This document shows positions 60,920-64,000 of a stretch of 64,000 bases of DNA, one piece after another. The first letter of the stretch is position 1; every line of letters starts with the position of its first letter. Where the stretch lies: contig JBDKVA010000212.1 of assembly GCA_039679375.1 (NCBI GenBank), positions 1 through 64,000 on the forward strand. Direction: 5' to 3'. A program made the translations under genes and the position numbers. The stretch is from JBDKVA01 sp039679375. Lineage in GTDB: Bacteria; Bacillota; Clostridia; Acetivibrionales; DTU013. Below the pieces are notes generated by a model. The model did not search any database, had not been told where the DNA came from, and saw only the letters and a list, made by a program, of their open reading frames with translations.

Positions 60920-61750
60920 TTATTCCAGACTATCAAGTATTTGCCGTAAATCATTAATTGGTATGGCGTCATTTACACCTGCTTCACCTAAAACATTCAT
61001 ACCTATTATTTCACTTTTAATATTAAATACTGCGCCTCCAGATGATCCGCCAAGCATGTTCGCTTCAGATATTCCGATAAAGTTTCCTATCGCTGTATAT
61101 GATATACCTGTATATATGCATTCATCTACTGCATTTTGAGAACCATTTGGGCTTGTTATCGCCACCAGTTTTTCCCCTTCAACCAGCTTGTCTGAGTTGC
61201 CCAAAACTACGGATGGCAATTTTAAATCGGTCTTCAGTACGGATACATCCAGATCTGTTTCAATACTTTCCAGAGTAGCATTTGTGCCATAAATTGAATT
61301 ATCGTTAAAGATAACGTACTTGTCACCTGCATCTGTAACATGTTTGGCTGTTATAATGTATCCGTTATATACGAACCCGCTGCCCTGGCCTACTGAAACA
61401 CCATCTTTATAAACATAGATCATCACGCAGGAGTCCTTGCAGTTCTTCACCACAGTCTCAAGGTCCGTTTTGGGTGACTCCAGTAATACTGTTTCTGTAG
61501 GGTTGTCCCATTCCACCTTATACCCCAGTGATTCAAAGAAAGCGCGGAGAGGAGCATAATTGGATCCGTATTCCTCGCCCTCATTCACTACCGTCGCAAA
61601 TGGCGCGTCAAGCTGCAATTCCGCTCCGTCAAGCAGAATTTTAGTATTATTGTACTGTGCGCTTTTTATAGCTGTGGCAGCATACCCGCCGATCGGGAGC
61701 ATAACCAGCATACCAAGGATGAACGCTATAATATTTTGCTTAACCTTCAT
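60920..61750 (-). CDS. Secreted trypsin-like serine protease with copper-amine-oxidase-like N-domain
   Basis: A 276-aa exported protein. After a signal helix (to about residue 24), residues 35-92 resemble the copper-amine-oxidase N-terminal-like domain common in clostridial surface proteins (APLRAFFESLGYKVEWD). The protease domain has the full triad: His137 in TAKHV, Asp168 in DLDVSVLK, and Ser237 in GGSSGGA. It is a HtrA-like fold without a PDZ domain. Inside a phage region it is probably a moron gene that changes the host surface. GGTGG precedes the ATG. Confidence 0.88.
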   Translation of the reverse strand: MKVKQNIIAFILGMLVMLPIGGYAATAIKSAQYNNTKILLDGAELQLDAPFATVVNEGEEYGSNYAPLRAFFESLGYKVEWDNPTETVLLESPKTDLETVVKNCKDSCVMIYVYKDGVSVGQGSGFVYNGYIITAKHVTDAGDKYVIFNDNSIYGTNATLESIETDLDVSVLKTDLKLPSVVLGNSDKLVEGEKLVAITSPNGSQNAVDECIYTGISYTAIGNFIGISEANMLGGSSGGAVFNIKSEIIGMNVLGEAGVNDAIPINDLRQILDSLE

Positions 61751-61817
61751 ATATATTCACCACCTAGTACAATTATACCACATTTTGTAATATTTTATCA
61801 GTCACACTAGTTTAAAA

Positions 61818-62261
61818 TTAATCTAGTCCAAGAGCCTTCAATGTTTTCGAACCTGCTATGCCATCAGCTACAAGGCCATTATCTTTTTGAAACTGTTTTA
61901 TTGCCATTTTTGTCTTTTTACCAATTATACCATCCGCTTCGCCGCAATCATAACCCAATGAATTTAACTTTTCTTGGATCATTACATTTTTAGATTTTTC
62001 TGTTGATTTGGGTGCTGCTATAGATGCTGATTTGGTTTCTGTTTTAGTCTGCGTACTTACATTATTCTTATAAGGACAAATGCCGTTATTATGTAGATGT
62101 GCAGGATAACCACCGCAATGATAGTGGTATGAACCTAGTCCGCTTTTATTCTTGTTGTCTCTATGCCCTCCACTTGAATCAGTTCTGCCAGAATGTGAGT
62201 ATACAGCAATATTAAGAGCCGATATTAAAGCCAAAGCTACAATTAATATTCTCCGTTTCAT
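61818..62261 (-). CDS. Secreted YHYH-domain protein with peptidoglycan-binding repeat
   Basis: A 147-aa exported protein. After the signal helix (about 20 residues), SHSGRTDSSGGHRD and GSYHYHCGGYPAHLH are the YHYH domain signature, rich in His and two Cys, probably metal-binding. The last 60 residues are a PG-binding repeat (IQEKLNSLGYDC, DGIIGKKTKMA). ATG 62261 follows AAAAGGGG; a longer frame to 62297 has no site. It is a second phage-borne surface protein next to the protease. Confidence 0.85.
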   Translation of the reverse strand: MKRRILIVALALISALNIAVYSHSGRTDSSGGHRDNKNKSGLGSYHYHCGGYPAHLHNNGICPYKNNVSTQTKTETKSASIAAPKSTEKSKNVMIQEKLNSLGYDCGEADGIIGKKTKMAIKQFQKDNGLVADGIAGSKTLKALGLD

Positions 62262-62438
62262 AATATAACATCCCCTTTTCAATATAAATTTTAACAAACA
62301 TTGTAAGCATAAAGTAATTATGCTAATTTATATTGTATCGTGGATGTCGATATATGTAAATAACATAGGACAATAATTCCCATAAAAGCTCATAAAATAG
62401 AAAAATCCATTGCTGCATATAAATACCCTTTCAAAAGA

Positions 62439-62753
62439 TTATGTGACATCTTTCCCTTCGTTCCAGCATTCTTCACATATGGGGCGGTCGTAATCTGTAT
62501 AATAGCGTGACTTTTGTTTGGCTTCATCTATATGTTTGCCACAAATGTAACAGAACTTTGGCAACACCCTCATTTCTTTAAATGATATATTGCTGTTTGT
62601 AGATTGGCTTTCACTCATCTTTTGAACTAATGCTTTACAATAATCCAATCCCTGTTTAAAACCTTTGTTTTTCTCGCTACTCCAATTGGCATTTTCTTTA
62701 TTTTTGTAGAACTCAATTTCATCTGATAGAACTTTTAAAACTGCATCAAACAT
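62439..62753 (-). CDS. Small zinc-ribbon protein
   Basis: A 104-aa protein whose last 40 residues carry two Cys pairs, CYICGKH and CEECW, that form a zinc ribbon. The N-terminal part is helical and charged. AGGAG precedes the ATG. No known family; it may bind nucleic acid or protein. The 141-base gap before it is AT-rich and shows nothing clear. Confidence 0.75.
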   Translation of the reverse strand: MFDAVLKVLSDEIEFYKNKENANWSSEKNKGFKQGLDYCKALVQKMSESQSTNSNISFKEMRVLPKFCYICGKHIDEAKQKSRYYTDYDRPICEECWNEGKDVT

Positions 62754-62799
62754 ATATTTTCACACTCCTCATCATACACATAAATATCCGTATGCGATA

Positions 62800-63033
62800 T
62801 TACTCTGCTGATTCTGTTACTGTTGGATTGCTTCCCCAAATTGCCATTATTGCGCTTTTGTATGGCTCAGCTACCTCTGCCTGTACCTGCGTCCTGCCCT
62901 GCGTACTGTTCACGTATGCCCTGCGCCATGGCTGTCCAATAGGATATTCCTTACTGCCAACCATTGTATACTGCTGCTTTTTAAGGCTTACACTATCCTG
63001 TGTAAGCATGTCTAGTGTGATTATTTCATTCAT
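62800..63033 (-). CDS. Small phage protein
   Basis: A 77-aa soluble protein (MNEIITLDMLTQD, then KKQQYTMVGSKEYPIGQPW). GGAGGG lies seven bases before the ATG. It follows the tail-type gene by 14 bases and is probably cotranscribed with it. Function unknown; a structural or chaperone-like role is possible. Confidence 0.65.
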   Translation of the reverse strand: MNEIITLDMLTQDSVSLKKQQYTMVGSKEYPIGQPWRRAYVNSTQGRTQVQAEVAEPYKSAIMAIWGSNPTVTESAE

Positions 63034-63047
63034 TTGTTATCCCTCCA

Positions 63048-63647
63048 CTATAAAGATTCATATTCTCCCGATACTTCCACCCAAAAATCATTACCAACCA
63101 TACTATATCCTGCATCAAGACGTGCTTGATTAATGCCCTGTAATGTAAAGTATATATCTGGTTGGGCTGCTTGTATGTACGCCGAAACACTGAAATAGCC
63201 CGCCGGAATATTAATTGCCTGCACAATACTAATCGTAACTGCGTTTCGGATATTGCTATTTGCAAAGGGTAGCCCACCTATGATTAGTAATCCGCCACCG
63301 CCACTTCCAGCATTCGTAATTTGTATCTGAAAAACAAAATGCACTAAATTTCCTTGTTTTACGTATTTACCGGATTGCGCAGCATAAACCACACCTGTCG
63401 GAACGTTTGAAGCTGATAATACGGGTGTAAATGTACCACTCTCGATTTTTAGCCCATGTACACCATCCGCGTCTGCCACAGTTTTTGCCCTATGCGTATC
63501 AAAGTCTGCTAGAAGATCATTGTGAAACCCCAATATTTCGTCATGCTGTTCCTGCAATAGTGCTCTTGTTAATGGCTCGTCTGCCGGTGTTGTCGGGAAA
63601 TTAACATTGTCTTTCCACCCTAATGGATGAGTATATTGTCGTGCCAT
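63048..63647 (-). CDS. Phage tail-fibre-type protein
   Basis: A 199-aa protein with a polar helical start (MARQYTHPLGWKDNV) and a Gly/Ala-rich beta C-terminus. The segment SGTFTPVL and a SGKYVKQGNLVHFVFQI stretch are typical of receptor-binding tail-fibre ends in Bacillota phages. ATG 63647 has GAGGTGG upstream; a GTG at 63656 is less well placed. It follows the last gene after ten bases. Confidence 0.75.
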   Translation of the reverse strand: MARQYTHPLGWKDNVNFPTTPADEPLTRALLQEQHDEILGFHNDLLADFDTHRAKTVADADGVHGLKIESGTFTPVLSASNVPTGVVYAAQSGKYVKQGNLVHFVFQIQITNAGSGGGGLLIIGGLPFANSNIRNAVTISIVQAINIPAGYFSVSAYIQAAQPDIYFTLQGINQARLDAGYSMVGNDFWVEVSGEYESL

Positions 63648-63657
63648 ACATGCCACC

Positions 63658-64000
63658 TCACTTCATTTTTTTATCAAGCTCATACCCAATTACTACACTC
63701 ATGATAGACAGGTTCTTGTTTAGCTCATTATTGCTGACCTCAAACTGCCAGTTCGCAATCTTTTTCTGCTTGAGTTTCTGGAAAATAGTAATTGGAAATC
63801 TGTACACAGCCACTGTGAAATTATCCAGGCTGAAGCTGCTCAAGTCAAAACTCTTTGACTTTATAACCCTGCTTTCAATCAAAACATTGTTGTCATCATA
63901 AAAATTAAGGGTTATTGTCGTATTGGATCCGCTCCTGGTTGTCATCCATATGCCGGTAATAGTCTTTAACCATTCCGGAAAATCAAAATTAAACAATTTG
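63658..64000 (-). CDS. Phage structural protein, 5' end probably outside window
   Basis: At least 112 residues, mostly beta-strand (TTITLNFYDDN, FTVAVYRFPITIF), with no signal peptide. The frame is open to the window edge, so the true start (a TTG at 63996 or further right) cannot be fixed. Position next to the tail-fibre-type gene suggests a virion role. No family is recognised. Confidence 0.6.
   Translation of the reverse strand, partial: KLFNFDFPEWLKTITGIWMTTRSGSNTTITLNFYDDNNVLIESRVIKSKSFDLSSFSLDNFTVAVYRFPITIFQKLKQKKIANWQFEVSNNELNKNLSIMSVVIGYELDKKMK

Larger units (their letters stand above)
51593..64000. mobile_element. Prophage or phage-derived element (right end outside window)
   Basis: From the tRNA-Arg 3' end to the window edge the genes are phage-like: HTH protein, holin, endolysin, XhlA-like protein, two large virion-type proteins, secreted morons and tail-type proteins, on one strand after the short early part. 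The region becomes more AT-rich beyond 60 kb. Integrase, terminase, portal and capsid are not seen, so the element must continue to the right. The tRNA 3' end is the likely attachment site, but the second copy is outside the window. Confidence 0.75.

Noticed and set aside
1..64000. CRISPR arrays, rRNA genes and complete insertion sequences
   Set aside because: None seen: no regular spacer-repeat pattern, no rRNA sequence, and no transposase frame.

Overview
The window looks like a chromosomal segment of an anaerobic Bacillota, most likely class Clostridia. The evidence is strong purine-rich Shine-Dalgarno sites, many TTG and GTG starts, consensus TTGACA-17-TATAAT promoters, three S-layer-homology (SLH) proteins, a HelD helicase, a sortase- and secretin-free Tad pilus locus, and the Bacillota gene order prfA / ywlC-ywlE-rpiB-upp-comEB-tagO-mnaA. 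I cannot name a genus from sequence alone.

Region 1 (1-7853, all +) is a housekeeping block: the end of prfA, a ZIP metal transporter, Sua5-type threonylcarbamoyl-AMP synthase, a YwlE-like phosphatase, rpiB, upp, dCMP deaminase, and the first two genes of a cell-wall polymer pathway (tagO, mnaA). A small MITE/REP-like inverted repeat lies between prfA and the transporter. Region 2 (7926-13817, all -) holds an internally duplicated 772-aa protein of unknown function behind an AraC/GyrI-type regulator, then prs followed by a rhomboid-fold protein that has lost its protease residues.

Region 3 (14159-27367, all -) is the most distinctive chromosomal part. A perfect sigma-A promoter at 26598-26626 drives a Tad-type pilus operon: a CpaE/TadZ-like ATPase, TadA, TadB, TadC and a Flp pilin. 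The same strand continues into an FHA-domain membrane protein, an SLH protein and a 1615-aa secreted protein, with one terminator at the end. A PilZ (c-di-GMP receptor) gene lies just upstream. I read this as a surface fibre or adhesin machine anchored in an SLH-type wall. Region 4 (27648-31963) has three tiny hydrophobic proteins, an SLH/transglutaminase-like protein and a secreted beta-helix protein. A candidate orphan small RNA lies upstream of the latter.

Region 5 (32540-43580, mostly +) contains helD, a secreted UshA-type nucleotidase with LysM, a Cys-rich 50-aa protein, a SWIM-SNF2 ATPase, a tandem pair of paralogous unknown proteins and a beta-propeller/polysaccharide deacetylase fusion. 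Region 6 (43612-51327, all -) has a Phd/YefM-Uma2 fusion behind 22-bp phased operator-like repeats, two peptidases and a ten-FN3/three-SLH surface protein.

Region 7 (51516-64000) starts with tRNA-Arg(CCT), followed by a prophage or phage-derived element that runs off the window. It carries small early-type genes, then (on -) holin, a three-module endolysin, an XhlA-like protein, two large virion-type proteins, a secreted trypsin-like protease, a YHYH/peptidoglycan-binding protein and tail-type genes. No integrase, terminase, capsid or portal gene is inside the window. No CRISPR array, rRNA or complete insertion sequence was seen.
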